64,000 nucleotides of DNA from an uncultured Alphaproteobacteria bacterium (GCA_944389555.1 CALXMU010000003.1:1-64000), one strand, 5' to 3'; positions 1 to 9,351 are shown, counted from the stretch's first letter. The notes: generated from the letters alone by a model not told the origin. Numbers and translations are program-made.

Positions 1-1668
1 ACAGTAAGTGCAACATTCCAAGCTGATCCTGGTGCGTATGTTACGGGAAGTGGTGCAAGCTCAAGCTGCAGCCGGTGCGGTGCAAATGACTATTGTGCCG
101 GTGGAACCAGTGCCGCTCAGAATTGCCCGACAAATTATCCGTACTCTGCGGCCGGATCTTCGGAAATAACGCAGTGTTATAGTGGAACAAAATCTCGTGC
201 ATGGACTGGAAGTCAGGTAAATGGTAGCGTTCCAGCAAATTGTGCAAGTGTTACTAGTTGGAATTCTTGTTCTATACCTGCGTGTGATTATGTAGCGTAT
301 TCTAACAGTGCTGGTACGGGAGATGGCACAATAAAGAGTGGTTGCTCGTCTAATAGTGCATCTTGTACAAAAACTCCGGCATCAGTAACTGCAGATAGCG
401 GTTATTATGACGCAGGTAGCAGTTGTTCTAAATGCCCTACTGGGTATCCAAACTCTGCGGATGAAAATGACGGCGGAATAACTCAGTGTTATAGTAATAC
501 GAAGTCTCGTGCATGGACAGGAAGTCAGACGGCCTGTACAAAACCAACAGGATGCTATTCTGTTACTTGTAACGCATGTTCTGGTGAGGCGTGTTCGTAT
601 GTCGCATACTCTAATAGCACAGGTACAGGTGACGGAACTATAAAGAGCGGTTGTTCAACAAATAATGCTTCTTGTCAGCAGACGGTCAATACAGTTACTG
701 CAAATGCCGGTAGGTATGTAAGTGGTAAAACCTGCCCTGTTTGTTCGGTTGGAACTTACCAAGGTACAAATGGGGCAACCGTAACTAGTTGTTCTGTGTG
801 TTCTGGAAATACTTATGCTGCGTCAGAAGGTATGTCTGCATGTAGTAGTTGCCCATCTGGATATAGCATATCTGGAACAACCGCCGCAAATCACGATGCG
901 AAGTCTGATTGTAAGATAAGCTGCGCTGCAGGAACGCAAGTGGTAACCGCAGACGCTGCTTGTACTACGCCGGCTGATAGTTGGTATTCTGCAGCTCATA
1001 CAGTGCCCGCGGGTTCTACGTCTGGGACAAATGTAAAGGATTGTTTGACTAATTATTATACGCCTGATACTACAACACGTACGGATCATGATTCTTCTAC
1101 GGATTGTAAGATAAGTTGTTCGGCTGGAACTAGAATCGTGTCGGCAAATGCCACAAGTTGTACAACGCCATCAGGTAACTGGTATATTGGTGCACACAGC
1201 GTTTCTCAAGGTAGTACAAGCAGTGTAAACAGCTGTCTGGCTAATTATACGATAAGTGGCACAGCAGCAACAAACCATGATGCGGCGAATGACTGTAAGA
1301 TAACATGCTCTGGTGGCTCTTATATCGCTACGGCTAATAACACTTCCTGTTCACCTGTGGGTGCTGGATTCTGGGCAGCTGCCTCTACTGTTTCACAAGG
1401 AAGTGCTGGGTTACGTAACGCTTGTGCAGATGGTTTGACCACTATCGGATCGGGAAGCGGCGCCGACGAAGCTGGTGATTGCGGCCGAGTGCTGAATTTC
1501 AACGGTGAAAAAGTTTATCTGCGTAGTGATAAAAAGACGACTCCATCGTTGAATGTAAGCATTAGCGGAAAGACCTTCTACGGTAATATGGGAACTGGTG
1601 TTGATGGGGCATTGAAAATAAAGTCCGGTAGCACGACTTATTCTGTATATGATGACAGTATGGAATAA
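1..1668 (+). CDS. Cysteine-rich repeat surface/secreted protein, 3' part only
   Basis: The reading frame is open from base 1 to the stop at 1666-1668, so the start lies outside the window; methionine 796 is internal. The 555 visible residues are rich in Cys, Ser, Thr and Gly. Two units about 103 residues apart share CYSGTKSRAWTGSQ and YVAYSNSAGTGDGTIKSGC. Further on, a unit with NHDA..DCKISC and WY.AAH.V..GSTS occurs three times with a period of 63-66 residues. The last ~65 residues lack cysteine and look like a small beta-rich C-terminal domain. The style matches the giant protein at 49627-56118, so I infer a secreted or surface role with many disulfides. A strong terminator follows. No enzymatic motif is visible and the function is unknown. 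Confidence 0.85.
   Translation, partial: TVSATFQADPGAYVTGSGASSSCSRCGANDYCAGGTSAAQNCPTNYPYSAAGSSEITQCYSGTKSRAWTGSQVNGSVPANCASVTSWNSCSIPACDYVAYSNSAGTGDGTIKSGCSSNSASCTKTPASVTADSGYYDAGSSCSKCPTGYPNSADENDGGITQCYSNTKSRAWTGSQTACTKPTGCYSVTCNACSGEACSYVAYSNSTGTGDGTIKSGCSTNNASCQQTVNTVTANAGRYVSGKTCPVCSVGTYQGTNGATVTSCSVCSGNTYAASEGMSACSSCPSGYSISGTTAANHDAKSDCKISCAAGTQVVTADAACTTPADSWYSAAHTVPAGSTSGTNVKDCLTNYYTPDTTTRTDHDSSTDCKISCSAGTRIVSANATSCTTPSGNWYIGAHSVSQGSTSSVNSCLANYTISGTAATNHDAANDCKITCSGGSYIATANNTSCSPVGAGFWAAASTVSQGSAGLRNACADGLTTIGSGSGADEAGDCGRVLNFNGEKVYLRSDKKTTPSLNVSISGKTFYGNMGTGVDGALKIKSGSTTYSVYDDSME
178..665 (+). repeat. Two-copy internal repeat of the cysteine-rich gene
   Basis: Near-identical stretches begin at 178 and 487 (309 bp apart, encoding CYS.TKSRAWTGSQ) and again near 286 and 595 (encoding YVAYSNS.GTGDGTIKSGC). 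They indicate duplication of a ~103-residue module. Confidence 0.75.
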
Positions 1669-1681
1669 AATTTAAGTAAGT

Positions 1682-1712
1682 AAAAAACGCGCAAATTTGC
1701 GCGTTTTTTATT
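1682..1712 (+). terminator. Rho-independent terminator after the cysteine-rich gene
   Basis: Palindrome AAAACGCGCAAA/TTTGCGCGTTTT with a T tract on both strands. It serves the upstream + gene and probably also the convergent small gene at 1727-1948. Confidence 0.85.
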
Positions 1713-1726
1713 TGTCTTAATAAAGT

Positions 1727-1948
1727 TTAGCGTTTTTCACCTTGGTGGCGGGCCGCAGATAACGCGGAACGTAATGATTGTTCTGCTATCTGACGAATTT
1801 TCTGTGAAAATGTGCGTAAATTTAGAGTGTCTGCAACAGAATCCGCAAAAATCTGGGCAATATATTCAATTTGAGTGGGTGCCACTATAAAAACTTCACT
1901 TGTAATATTTGCTGGATTTAATCGACGTATATTGGTTGGTTCGCGCAT
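1727..1948 (-). CDS. Small hypothetical protein (73 aa)
   Basis: A short minus-strand gene starting ATG at 1948 with a good Shine-Dalgarno (GGGAG) about 8 nt upstream, ending TAA at 1727-1729. The 73-residue product has no signal peptide or membrane segment. It reads as a hydrophobic/amphipathic helical region followed by a basic C-terminus (RSALSAARHQGEKR). I recognise no family. It stands alone between the terminator of the cysteine-rich gene and secA, which is transcribed divergently. The ribosome site and clean spacing support a real gene; function unknown. Confidence 0.6.
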   Translation of the reverse strand: MREPTNIRRLNPANITSEVFIVAPTQIEYIAQIFADSVADTLNLRTFSQKIRQIAEQSLRSALSAARHQGEKR

Positions 1949-2082
1949 ATTTTTGCTCCCTATTTAAGAATTTTTACGTTTCTATACTTGTTTGTGCCTT
2001 TGTTTGCATTATATCATAAAGTACCTTGACCGCAAGGTTCAAAATTGCTATACCTTTCAAAGAAAAGACAAGGATTATTAGT

Positions 2083-4692
2083 ATGTTAAAAAATGTAATT
2101 GCAAAATTATTAGGTTCTGCCAATGACAGGGTGGTAAAATCTTATGATAAAATTGTTTCTTTAATAAATGATTTGGAACCGAAATATCACGCGATGTCTG
2201 ATGAAGAATTGCGCGCGCAAACGGATGTTTTACGGAAACGTATCGCCGACGGGGAAAAAGAAAAAAACATATTACCAGATGCTTTTGCCGCGGTAAGAGA
2301 AGCGTCTATTCGTTCCATAGGATTAAGACATTTTAATGTTCAGCTGATTGGTGGTATGGTTTTGACAAACGGTCAAATCGCTGAGATGAAAACCGGTGAA
2401 GGTAAAACCTTGGTTGCCACGTTGGCTTTATACTTAAAGGCTTTGTACGGTAAAGGTGCTCATTTAATTACTGTAAATGATTATTTGGCCTCTCGTGATG
2501 CTGAGTGGATGGGGCAAGTTTACCGTTTCTTGGGTATGTCTGTTGGAATCATTCAGCACGATATGACTGACGATGAACGGCGTAACGCGTATGCGTGTGA
2601 TATTACATATGTTACAAATTCGGAGTTAGGTTTTGATTACTTACGTGATAATATGAAGTTTTCAAAAGCGCAACAAGTTTTGCGACCTTTGTTCTATGCA
2701 ATCGTTGACGAGGTGGATAGCATTTTGATTGATGAGGCTCGTACGCCTTTGATTATATCGGGGCCCGCGGAAGATACTAGCGAATTATATGAAAAGGTAG
2801 ACGCTGTTGTCGCTAAATTGTCTGCGGATGACTATAAAAAGGATGAAAAAGATCGTCATGTCACATTGACTGAAAGTGGTGTGGATAATGCTACTCGTCT
2901 ACTTAAATCTGCAGGTTTGTTAGTAGGAGATAATTTGTATGCTTCTGAAAATGCCGCATTAGTTATGCATATTCAGCAATCTTTGTTAGCACACCACTTA
3001 TACCAGAAAAATGTAAATTATGTTGTTAGAGACGGAGAGATTTTAATCGTAGATGAGTTTACGGGGCGTGTTATGACAGGTCGTCGTTTCGGCAAGGGTT
3101 TACATCAGGCAATAGAAGCGAAAGAGCATGTTAAAGTTCAACCGGAAAATCAAACTGTGTCTAGCATATCGTATCAAAATTTATTCCGTTTGTACCCGAC
3201 TTTGTCTGGTATGACCGGAACGGCGATGACAGAAGCTGCTGAATTTGAAGAAATTTATAAACTACGTGTAGTTTCTATACCGACAAATCGCCCTGTCGCT
3301 CGTATAGACCATCATGATGAAATATATCGTAATAAGGAAGAAAAATACGAAGCCATTATAAAACAGATTGAAGACTGTATGAACCGTAAACAACCTGTAT
3401 TGGTTGGGACAGTTTCAATAGAAAAATCGGAAGAGTTGGCAGCAATAGTGCGTAAGAAGTTAGGCATAAATCCAGCTGTCTTAAACGCAAAGCATCATGA
3501 GTCAGAGGCTAAAATAGTTGCTCAAGCTGGTGCACCAGGAGCGGTTACAATCGCAACGAATATGGCTGGACGCGGAACAGATATTAAATTAGGCGGTAAC
3601 GCAGAAGAACTAATCGCAGAATTGGACCCAGAGGCACCAGATTTCGAATCTAAAAAACAAGAAATCTATGCAAAAATTGAAAGCAATAAAAAGTTAGTTC
3701 TGGATGCGGGCGGATTATATGTAATCGGTACAGAACGTCACGAGTCGCGTCGTATTGATAATCAGTTGCGTGGTCGTAGCGGTCGTCAAGGCGACCCTGG
3801 GGACTCTAAGTTCTTCTTGGCTTTAGATGACGATTTAATGCGTATATTTGGTGCGGCACGTTTGCAGGGCATGTTGACTACATTGGGGTTAAAACCGGGT
3901 GAAGCCATAACGCATCCTTGGATAACGAAAGCATTAGAAAAAGCGCAAAAACGAGTTGAGGCAAGGTACTTTGAATCTCGTAAGGAATTGTTGAAGTACG
4001 ATGATGTTATGAATGAACAACGTGGTGTCGTATATAAACAACGTGACGATTTGATGGTTTCTGATGATTTAACTTCTTTGGCGCACGAAATGATAGGTGA
4101 CGTCATAGAAATGATTTGTGAAACGAATATACCAGAAAAATCTCATCAAGCTGATTGGAATATAAAAGGTATCCATGATGCTATGTTGCGTACGTTCGCT
4201 TTGGATATTACAGATTTAGAAAAATGGAAAACAGATGAAACTGTATCAGAACGTAGAGCTTTTGAAATATTACATAATTTGGCGATGAGACGTTATCAAC
4301 AACAAGCCGAAAAATACGGCCCTGAATTGATGCAAATGGCGTCCAGACAAATGATGCTTGGTGCGTTGGATTCTGTATGGAAACGTCATTTGCAGCAAAT
4401 GGATTATCTGCAGACGGCGATAGGTTTGCGTGGTTATGCACAGAAAAATCCTTTGTATGAATACAAACGCGAAGCATTAGACTTGTTTAGAAACACAATA
4501 AATAACTTTAAGATAATGTCTGTATCATATATATGTCGTATGGAGTTGACTCGTGAAGACGTTGACGCCACAGAAAAAGAACGCGCACAGCATGATGCTT
4601 CATTAAACGACGCTGGTGAAGCACGCAGAAATGCCCCCTGCCCGTGTGGCTCCGGATTGAAATACAAACATTGTTGTGGCAAGCTTAAATAA
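2083..4692 (+). CDS. secA: Preprotein translocase ATPase SecA
   Basis: SecA is the ATP-driven motor that pushes unfolded preproteins through SecYEG. The 869-residue product is of normal family length and order: Walker A (MKTGEGKTLVATL, about residue 105), the DEVDSILIDEARTP Walker B region, NBD2 with GTVSIEKSE and NMAGRGTDIKLG, the conserved TERHESRRIDNQLRGRSGRQGD segment, the helical scaffold (ESRKELLKYDDVMNEQR) and a C-terminal zinc SEC-C motif (CPCGSGLKYKHCCGK) typical of SecB-using proteobacteria. I chose ATG 2083 (MLKNVIAKLL) because it has AAGG upstream and matches the usual N-terminus; an in-frame TTG at 2026 would add 19 unusual residues. A bidirectional terminator follows. Confidence 0.97.
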   Translation: MLKNVIAKLLGSANDRVVKSYDKIVSLINDLEPKYHAMSDEELRAQTDVLRKRIADGEKEKNILPDAFAAVREASIRSIGLRHFNVQLIGGMVLTNGQIAEMKTGEGKTLVATLALYLKALYGKGAHLITVNDYLASRDAEWMGQVYRFLGMSVGIIQHDMTDDERRNAYACDITYVTNSELGFDYLRDNMKFSKAQQVLRPLFYAIVDEVDSILIDEARTPLIISGPAEDTSELYEKVDAVVAKLSADDYKKDEKDRHVTLTESGVDNATRLLKSAGLLVGDNLYASENAALVMHIQQSLLAHHLYQKNVNYVVRDGEILIVDEFTGRVMTGRRFGKGLHQAIEAKEHVKVQPENQTVSSISYQNLFRLYPTLSGMTGTAMTEAAEFEEIYKLRVVSIPTNRPVARIDHHDEIYRNKEEKYEAIIKQIEDCMNRKQPVLVGTVSIEKSEELAAIVRKKLGINPAVLNAKHHESEAKIVAQAGAPGAVTIATNMAGRGTDIKLGGNAEELIAELDPEAPDFESKKQEIYAKIESNKKLVLDAGGLYVIGTERHESRRIDNQLRGRSGRQGDPGDSKFFLALDDDLMRIFGAARLQGMLTTLGLKPGEAITHPWITKALEKAQKRVEARYFESRKELLKYDDVMNEQRGVVYKQRDDLMVSDDLTSLAHEMIGDVIEMICETNIPEKSHQADWNIKGIHDAMLRTFALDITDLEKWKTDETVSERRAFEILHNLAMRRYQQQAEKYGPELMQMASRQMMLGALDSVWKRHLQQMDYLQTAIGLRGYAQKNPLYEYKREALDLFRNTINNFKIMSVSYICRMELTREDVDATEKERAQHDASLNDAGEARRNAPCPCGSGLKYKHCCGKLK

Positions 4693-4693
4693 T

Positions 4694-4724
4694 AAAAAAA
4701 TCCCGCTTTTGCGGGATTTTTTAT
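4694..4724 (+). terminator. Bidirectional terminator between secA and the phosphofructokinase gene
   Basis: Hairpin AAATCCCGC-TTTT-GCGGGATTT flanked by A and T tracts, so it can end transcription from both convergent genes. It overlaps the last codons of the minus-strand gene. Confidence 0.85.
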
Positions 4725-5800
4725 TTTGTCTCTCCGATATAAATTCCCATGTCCGTAGCGATATCCAACAATGGGTCGTCCGGAGAAATATATGCGTCTG
4801 AAGTTTTTATGTCTGGAATATTTGGGTCTGGGGTAACTTCGCCAGATTCAAAAAATTGCTGTAAACTTACGGTCTTGCATGTGCAATCATTTATCGCTGT
4901 CATTACATATGTTTCATTGTTTTCTATTGCGTGTATTGCACAGTCTGCCATACGTGCCGCTAAAATTCTATCTGCGGCTGTTGTGTCGCCTACGCGTTGA
5001 GTATGTTCAGGATATGCGGTTCTATTCATAATGCCGGCCGCCGTCAATTTACGCGAAATCATATCGGCAGGTTTACCAGAATGCCCACGTAACGAAATAC
5101 CTTCGGATACTAAAATTATTCCGTAATCTGTCGGTGACTTTTTTATGTGATTTATAAGTGAGTCCACATCAAATTTTATTTCCGGAATTAGAATTGCTGT
5201 TGCACCAATGGCAATACCAGCATTTAATGCAAGTTGTCCGCAATCACGCCCCATAGTTTGTGTTACAAACCATCTGTGATGACTTCGCGCAGTCAGCATT
5301 AACTGATCACAAAAAGATGTTAGCTGTTGAACAGCAGTGTTAAAACCAATCGTTTTATCAGTTAACGGTATGTCCATATCTATCGTCTTCGGAATGCATA
5401 TCAACTGAAGTCCATTATAAATTTCACGGTTACACCAAGCCAAAGACAGGCTACCGTTGCCGCCAATTAAAATAACAGCGTCAAGTTTTAATTCTAATAA
5501 TGATTTTCGTAATTGTTTATTGAATTTCTCAAGTTTTCCTGTTTTTGCCGCGGTTTCAAAATTTAGAGCTTGCGCACGTCCATTATGTAAGAAACTGCCA
5601 GCAAGGCGAGCCGCCTCAATAGGTAAAGTATTATCATTAAATTCTATTATGCGTGGCGGCGTTTCACATAACCCGTCCGTACCGTCTAAGATACCGATTG
5701 TTTGCCAACCGCGAAGTGACGCTGCACGATATAAGCGCTGAATCACGGTGTTCAAACCAGAACAATCTCCCCCTGTTGTCATAATACCAATGCGTTTCAT
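4721..5800 (-). CDS. 6-phosphofructokinase family protein, divergent
   Basis: A 359-residue member of the PfkA superfamily (phosphorylation of fructose 6-phosphate in glycolysis). Family motifs are visible in order: TTGGDCSGLN (residues 8-17), GGNGSLSLA (113-121), PKTIDMDIP (137-145), GFNTAV, MGRDCGQLAL and VSEG. Lys138, where ATP-dependent enzymes such as E. coli PfkA have Gly (PGTIDND), is typical of the PPi-dependent/group III branch. The metal-site Asp of GGDG is Asn115 here; the catalytic TID aspartate (141) and the following Asp143 remain. The phosphate donor therefore cannot be assigned, and altered activity is possible. The start has GGAG 4-8 nt upstream. It is divergent from the LysM gene. 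Confidence 0.85.
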   Translation of the reverse strand: MKRIGIMTTGGDCSGLNTVIQRLYRAASLRGWQTIGILDGTDGLCETPPRIIEFNDNTLPIEAARLAGSFLHNGRAQALNFETAAKTGKLEKFNKQLRKSLLELKLDAVILIGGNGSLSLAWCNREIYNGLQLICIPKTIDMDIPLTDKTIGFNTAVQQLTSFCDQLMLTARSHHRWFVTQTMGRDCGQLALNAGIAIGATAILIPEIKFDVDSLINHIKKSPTDYGIILVSEGISLRGHSGKPADMISRKLTAAGIMNRTAYPEHTQRVGDTTAADRILAARMADCAIHAIENNETYVMTAINDCTCKTVSLQQFFESGEVTPDPNIPDIKTSDAYISPDDPLLDIATDMGIYIGETK

Positions 5801-5840
5801 TTGAACTCCATTTAATCCATTAAATTATATCACAAATAAG

Positions 5841-5868
5841 TTGACAAAGAAATTATTTTTGCAATAAT
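5841..5868 (+). promoter_or_regulatory. Promoter of the LysM gene
   Basis: TTGACA at 5841-5846 and AATAAT at 5863-5868 with a 16-nt spacer, 44 nt before the start codon. A strong AGGAG ribosome site lies at 5898-5902. Confidence 0.6.
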
Positions 5869-5911
5869 TTGTCCAAAGACAATAAAAGATAAAACGCAGG
5901 AGATTATTGGT

Positions 5912-7060
5912 ATGTCAAAGAATAACAAAAACAGCAATATCGGCAAAACAAAACGCTCAACCGACGAATTGATTGATTCTGCTATTGCACAGCAGAATGA
6001 TTGGATGGAAAATCGTCGGAATTTTGCGCGTCGTTTTTTGAAAACGTTAAATATTTTTGCACGTCCTAATCCCAAAAAAGAAGAAAATGAAGTTGCTTTG
6101 AGTGTAAATGTTAAGGAAACAAAGTCTCGTAAAGGTTTGGCTTCGTATTGGTTCCCTATTTTGTGTGCGATAATCGTTGTCTTTGTTGCTGTTTGGGTGG
6201 CGTTCTTTCATGGCGGCGTTCAGAAAGTTATCGTTGTACCGCCTGTCGCTGAACCAACAATACAAGCTGTTATAGAAAATCCTACCCCGTCTTTTGATAT
6301 CGTCCGTATCGAACAAGAAGGAAATATCATTGTTGCTGGTCGTTGGTTGGCAGACGAAAGCGTTTCCATAGTAATCAATGGCGATATCGTCGCTACAGAA
6401 CGCACAGATAAAAATGGTGAGTTTGTATATTCACCTAATCGTAAATTTGACGCAGGAAACTACACTATTTCTTTAATCGGCGTCAACGGCAATGTCAAAT
6501 CAGAAGAAAACGTGTTTGTTTATATCTCTGAACATGGGTATAAGAATTCTGTTTCGTTGTTAATGACCAAAGACGGCAGCACATTGCTTCAAGCTCCTAC
6601 TATGTTAACAGATGGTGACTTGGTCGTTTCTAAGATAGATTATTTAGATACAGGTCGTATTGTTGTTACAGGTGATTCTTTACCACGTTTGCGTGTGTCA
6701 TTAGCCCTAAACGATAAGTATTTAGGTTTTGCACGTGTTTCTGACCATAAACATTTTGGTTTGGGTGCAGACGTGGGAACGTTAGAAAGCGGTAAAGAGT
6801 ATAAACTAACTGTACGGTTGCACGATGGTGATGGAAGAACAATTGCCGAAATAAATCACGAATTTATTATGCCAGAAATGACAGGTGACGATGATACTTA
6901 TTACACCGTTAGAAAAGGCGATTGCTTATGGATTATTGCCCGTAACTTTTTACGTCGTGGCATTTTATTTAGCATCATAGCAGAACGGAACAATATTGGA
7001 AACCCAGATTTGATATTTCCTAAGCAGGAATTACAGATACCAACAGGGGCAAGTAAATAA
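5912..7060 (+). CDS. Membrane-anchored LysM-domain protein
   Basis: A 382-residue protein with a basic cytoplasmic N-terminus of about 80 residues, one membrane segment (about residues 81-100, FPILCAIIVVFVAVWVAFF), a long periplasmic part with Ig-like/beta-sandwich repeats (GRWLADESVSIVINGD...DKNGEFVYSP; GDSLPRLRVSLALND) and a C-terminal LysM (YYTVRKGDCLWIIARNFL...NPDLIFPKQELQIP). LysM domains bind peptidoglycan, so I infer envelope attachment. The layout resembles alphaproteobacterial LysM peptidoglycan-binding proteins near division or amidase genes, but no catalytic domain is present. AGGAG at 5898-5902 fixes the start. The stop overlaps the next start by one base (TAATG), implying translational coupling. 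Confidence 0.85.
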   Translation: MSKNNKNSNIGKTKRSTDELIDSAIAQQNDWMENRRNFARRFLKTLNIFARPNPKKEENEVALSVNVKETKSRKGLASYWFPILCAIIVVFVAVWVAFFHGGVQKVIVVPPVAEPTIQAVIENPTPSFDIVRIEQEGNIIVAGRWLADESVSIVINGDIVATERTDKNGEFVYSPNRKFDAGNYTISLIGVNGNVKSEENVFVYISEHGYKNSVSLLMTKDGSTLLQAPTMLTDGDLVVSKIDYLDTGRIVVTGDSLPRLRVSLALNDKYLGFARVSDHKHFGLGADVGTLESGKEYKLTVRLHDGDGRTIAEINHEFIMPEMTGDDDTYYTVRKGDCLWIIARNFLRRGILFSIIAERNNIGNPDLIFPKQELQIPTGASK

Positions 7061-7332
7061 TGAATGAAAAACGAAGAGATTTTTATCGTTTCAAAGAAGG
7101 GAAAACAGATACAGAATTAACGTTAGAGAATTTAATTGCATTAACCTCTTCTTTGGAAACGAAAGCGCGGGCATTAGGTGCCTTAACCATTATGCGAGAA
7201 TTATTTGCTTTAAGAAAATCCGCACAAAAAAATAATGGTAATAAAAGATTGATAAAATCAATTCAGAAAAAGTATGACTTATATTCAGCAAAAATTGTAG
7301 AGCTAGAAAAACTCAAAAAGAAAGTTCGTTAA
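7060..7332 (+). CDS. Small hypothetical protein coupled to the LysM gene
   Basis: A 90-residue, highly basic, mostly helical protein without signal peptide or membrane segment. Its ATG uses the last base of the preceding TAA, so it is almost certainly translated together with the LysM protein. The C-terminal half (IKSIQKKYDLYSAKIVELEKLKKKV) looks like a short coiled coil. I recognise no family. The strong terminator directly after it closes the two-gene unit. Confidence 0.75.
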   Translation: MNEKRRDFYRFKEGKTDTELTLENLIALTSSLETKARALGALTIMRELFALRKSAQKNNGNKRLIKSIQKKYDLYSAKIVELEKLKKKVR

Positions 7333-7343
7333 AAAATAAAATA

Positions 7344-7368
7344 GAGCGCATTAAGCGCTCTTTTTTTT
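7344..7368 (+). terminator. Terminator of the LysM operon
   Basis: GAGCGC-ATTAA-GCGCTC followed by eight T. Confidence 0.9.
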
Positions 7369-7374
7369 AAAACC

Positions 7375-7448
7375 TGGTGCGGGCGAAGGGAATCGAACCC
7401 TCGTCTTCAGCTTGGGAAGCTGACGTGCTACCATTATACCACGCCCGC
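7375..7448 (-). tRNA. tRNA-Gly(CCC)
   Basis: A 74-nt cloverleaf on the minus strand with acceptor GCGGGCG/CGCCCGC, T arm with GTTCGATTC, anticodon stem TCAGC/GCTGA and loop TTCCCAA, giving anticodon CCC. The terminal CCA is encoded (7375-7377). Confidence 0.93.
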
Positions 7449-7586
7449 GTTTTTATGGCACGATTTTATACCCTGCCGGTTAAAAAGTCCAGCATAAAAC
7501 GAACGCAGGCTTTTCTGGTTGCTTTTTTAATTCTTCGGTCCTACATTTAATCTTGCCTGTTAAACAAACATAAGGGAGTTTTAGTT

Positions 7587-8840
7587 ATGGCAAATGAAAA
7601 TTTAAATTCGCTGATTGGCGCTCAACAGCGCGTAAAAGTAGCGTGTGAAAAATTGGGTATGAGCGCAGACGTTTATGAAATTTTGAAATACCCACAACGC
7701 ATGATAGAAGTTTCAATACCCGTAAAGATGGATGACGGTTCAATTCGTGTCTTTACCGGTTTCCGTGCACAGCATAATACTGCTGTTGGACCGTCTAAAG
7801 GTGGCGTGCGTTTCCATCCAAATGTTACTCGTGATGAAGTTGCAGCTTTGTCTATTTGGATGACTTTTAAATGCTCTGTTACCGGTATACCATACGGCGG
7901 CGGGAAAGGAGGAATAATAGTTGACCCTAAAACATTGTCTCAGGGCGAGTTAGAACGTTTGTGTCGCGGTTATGTGGATGCAATTTATCCGATATTAGGC
8001 GAAAAGAAAGACGTCCCTGCTCCAGATGTAAATACTAACGGTCAGATTATGGCTTGGATGGTAGATGAATATATAAAATTATCTGGCGACGCTTCTTTCG
8101 GTACTTTTACAGGTAAGCCCGTTGAATTGGCTGGTTCAAAAGGAAGAAGTGCTGCAACCGGTTTAGGTATTTCTATTATTATGAACGAAGCATTAAAGAA
8201 AATGGGAAAAAACATAAAGGGCGCAAAGATTGCGATACAAGGCTTCGGCAACGTCGGCAGTTTCACTGCAAAATGTGCACATGATATGGGGGCGAAAATT
8301 GTAGCAATTGCAGAATGGAATACCACATTATTTAATGAAAACGGTTTAGATATAGATGCCTTGATGGCTTTCAAATCAGAAAACAATGGCAGCATTAAAG
8401 GCTTCCCACATGCATCCGAAATTAGCATAGAAAAATTCTGGGGCTTAGATATTGATGTCTTATCTCCTTGTGCTATGGAAAATACCATAAACAAAGATAC
8501 CGCACCTTTAATTAAAACTAATTTGGTAGTTGAAGGTGCGAACGGCCCGACAACAATAGAAGGTGAAGAAATTCTATTAAAAAACGGTGTTACGGTTGTG
8601 CCAGATATATTGGCAAACGCTGGTGGGGTTACGGTTTCTTATTTTGAATGGGTTCAAAATAGATATGGTTATTATTGGGAAGAAGACGAAGTCAAACAAA
8701 AAGAAGAAATCGCGATGAAGAATGCATTTGATGCAATTTATAAAATTAAAGAAGAATATAATGTATCAATGCGAGAAGCGGCGTATATGCACTCTATAAA
8801 ACGTGTCGCGTCGGCTATGAAATTACGTGGTTGGTGTTAA
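7587..8840 (+). CDS. gdhA: Glutamate dehydrogenase
   Basis: A 417-residue hexameric-type Glu/Leu/Phe/Val dehydrogenase that interconverts glutamate and 2-oxoglutarate plus ammonia. The N-terminal domain carries the glutamate-binding segment (FRAQHNTAVGPSKGGVRFHP) and the catalytic-lysine motif (PYGGGKGGIIVDP), followed by a Rossmann dinucleotide fold (IAIQGFGNVGS) and the conserved VVEGANGPTT and NAGGVTVSYFEW segments. Length and motifs fit the NAD-type bacterial enzymes (GudB/RocG/GluD-like) rather than the ~450-residue NADP GdhA; cofactor use is inferred. AGGGAG 8 nt upstream fixes the start. It is a single-gene unit ending in a good terminator. Confidence 0.95.
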   Translation: MANENLNSLIGAQQRVKVACEKLGMSADVYEILKYPQRMIEVSIPVKMDDGSIRVFTGFRAQHNTAVGPSKGGVRFHPNVTRDEVAALSIWMTFKCSVTGIPYGGGKGGIIVDPKTLSQGELERLCRGYVDAIYPILGEKKDVPAPDVNTNGQIMAWMVDEYIKLSGDASFGTFTGKPVELAGSKGRSAATGLGISIIMNEALKKMGKNIKGAKIAIQGFGNVGSFTAKCAHDMGAKIVAIAEWNTTLFNENGLDIDALMAFKSENNGSIKGFPHASEISIEKFWGLDIDVLSPCAMENTINKDTAPLIKTNLVVEGANGPTTIEGEEILLKNGVTVVPDILANAGGVTVSYFEWVQNRYGYYWEEDEVKQKEEIAMKNAFDAIYKIKEEYNVSMREAAYMHSIKRVASAMKLRGWC

Positions 8841-8842
8841 AT

Positions 8843-8872
8843 AAAAAAATCCCCGAAACGGGGATTTTTTTT
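8843..8872 (+). terminator. Terminator between gdhA and the lipoprotein gene
   Basis: AAATCCCCG-AAA-CGGGGATTT with A and T tracts on the two sides; probably bidirectional. Confidence 0.9.
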
Positions 8873-8889
8873 ATTTAAGGTTTGCTTGA

Positions 8890-9291
8890 TTATTCAGAGC
8901 AAACTTCAACTGCGTAAACCTCGGCTGCTGCATCTTCTACGGTGCCACAAAACAGACGGAAGTTACATTTGTTTTCTGGCATATTCATATCTTCCATAGT
9001 TTTGGCAGGAATAATATTTAATAAACATTTTCCCTCTTCAATAAAGGCAGACGGGTTTTCTGCGGATAAGAATGTAACAGTTTTTTTCATATCGGCAATT
9101 TTAAGTATTGTTTCACTGGCGTTGACGGTGACAACGTAATCGCCAGCAGGACCCAAAGTTACAATTGATACGACATCTGGATTTGCTTGAATTTCTTGTT
9201 CAATAGCAGAAAAATCTTCTGGTGTCGGTTTGTTTTCACCACAAGCGACTAAGGTAACAGCCGCCAAAGCAAGTAATGATAATTTCTTCAT
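8890..9291 (-). CDS. Small putative lipoprotein
   Basis: A 133-residue protein starting MKKLSLLALAAVTLVACGE, a signal peptide with a lipobox (LVAC) that predicts lipidation at Cys17 and membrane anchoring. I chose ATG 9291 because AGGAG lies 5-9 nt upstream; longer in-frame starts have no ribosome site and would hide the signal sequence. The mature part is acidic with four cysteines (GKCLLN, NKCNFRLFCG, VEVCSE) that may form disulfides. No family recognised. It is divergent from the rpsP operon. Confidence 0.8.
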   Translation of the reverse strand: MKKLSLLALAAVTLVACGENKPTPEDFSAIEQEIQANPDVVSIVTLGPAGDYVVTVNASETILKIADMKKTVTFLSAENPSAFIEEGKCLLNIIPAKTMEDMNMPENKCNFRLFCGTVEDAAAEVYAVEVCSE

Positions 9292-9351
9292 GCTTTTCTC
9301 CTTTTTGCGTTTACAGTATAACAAAAAAGAATTATAAAAACCATAAATTAT

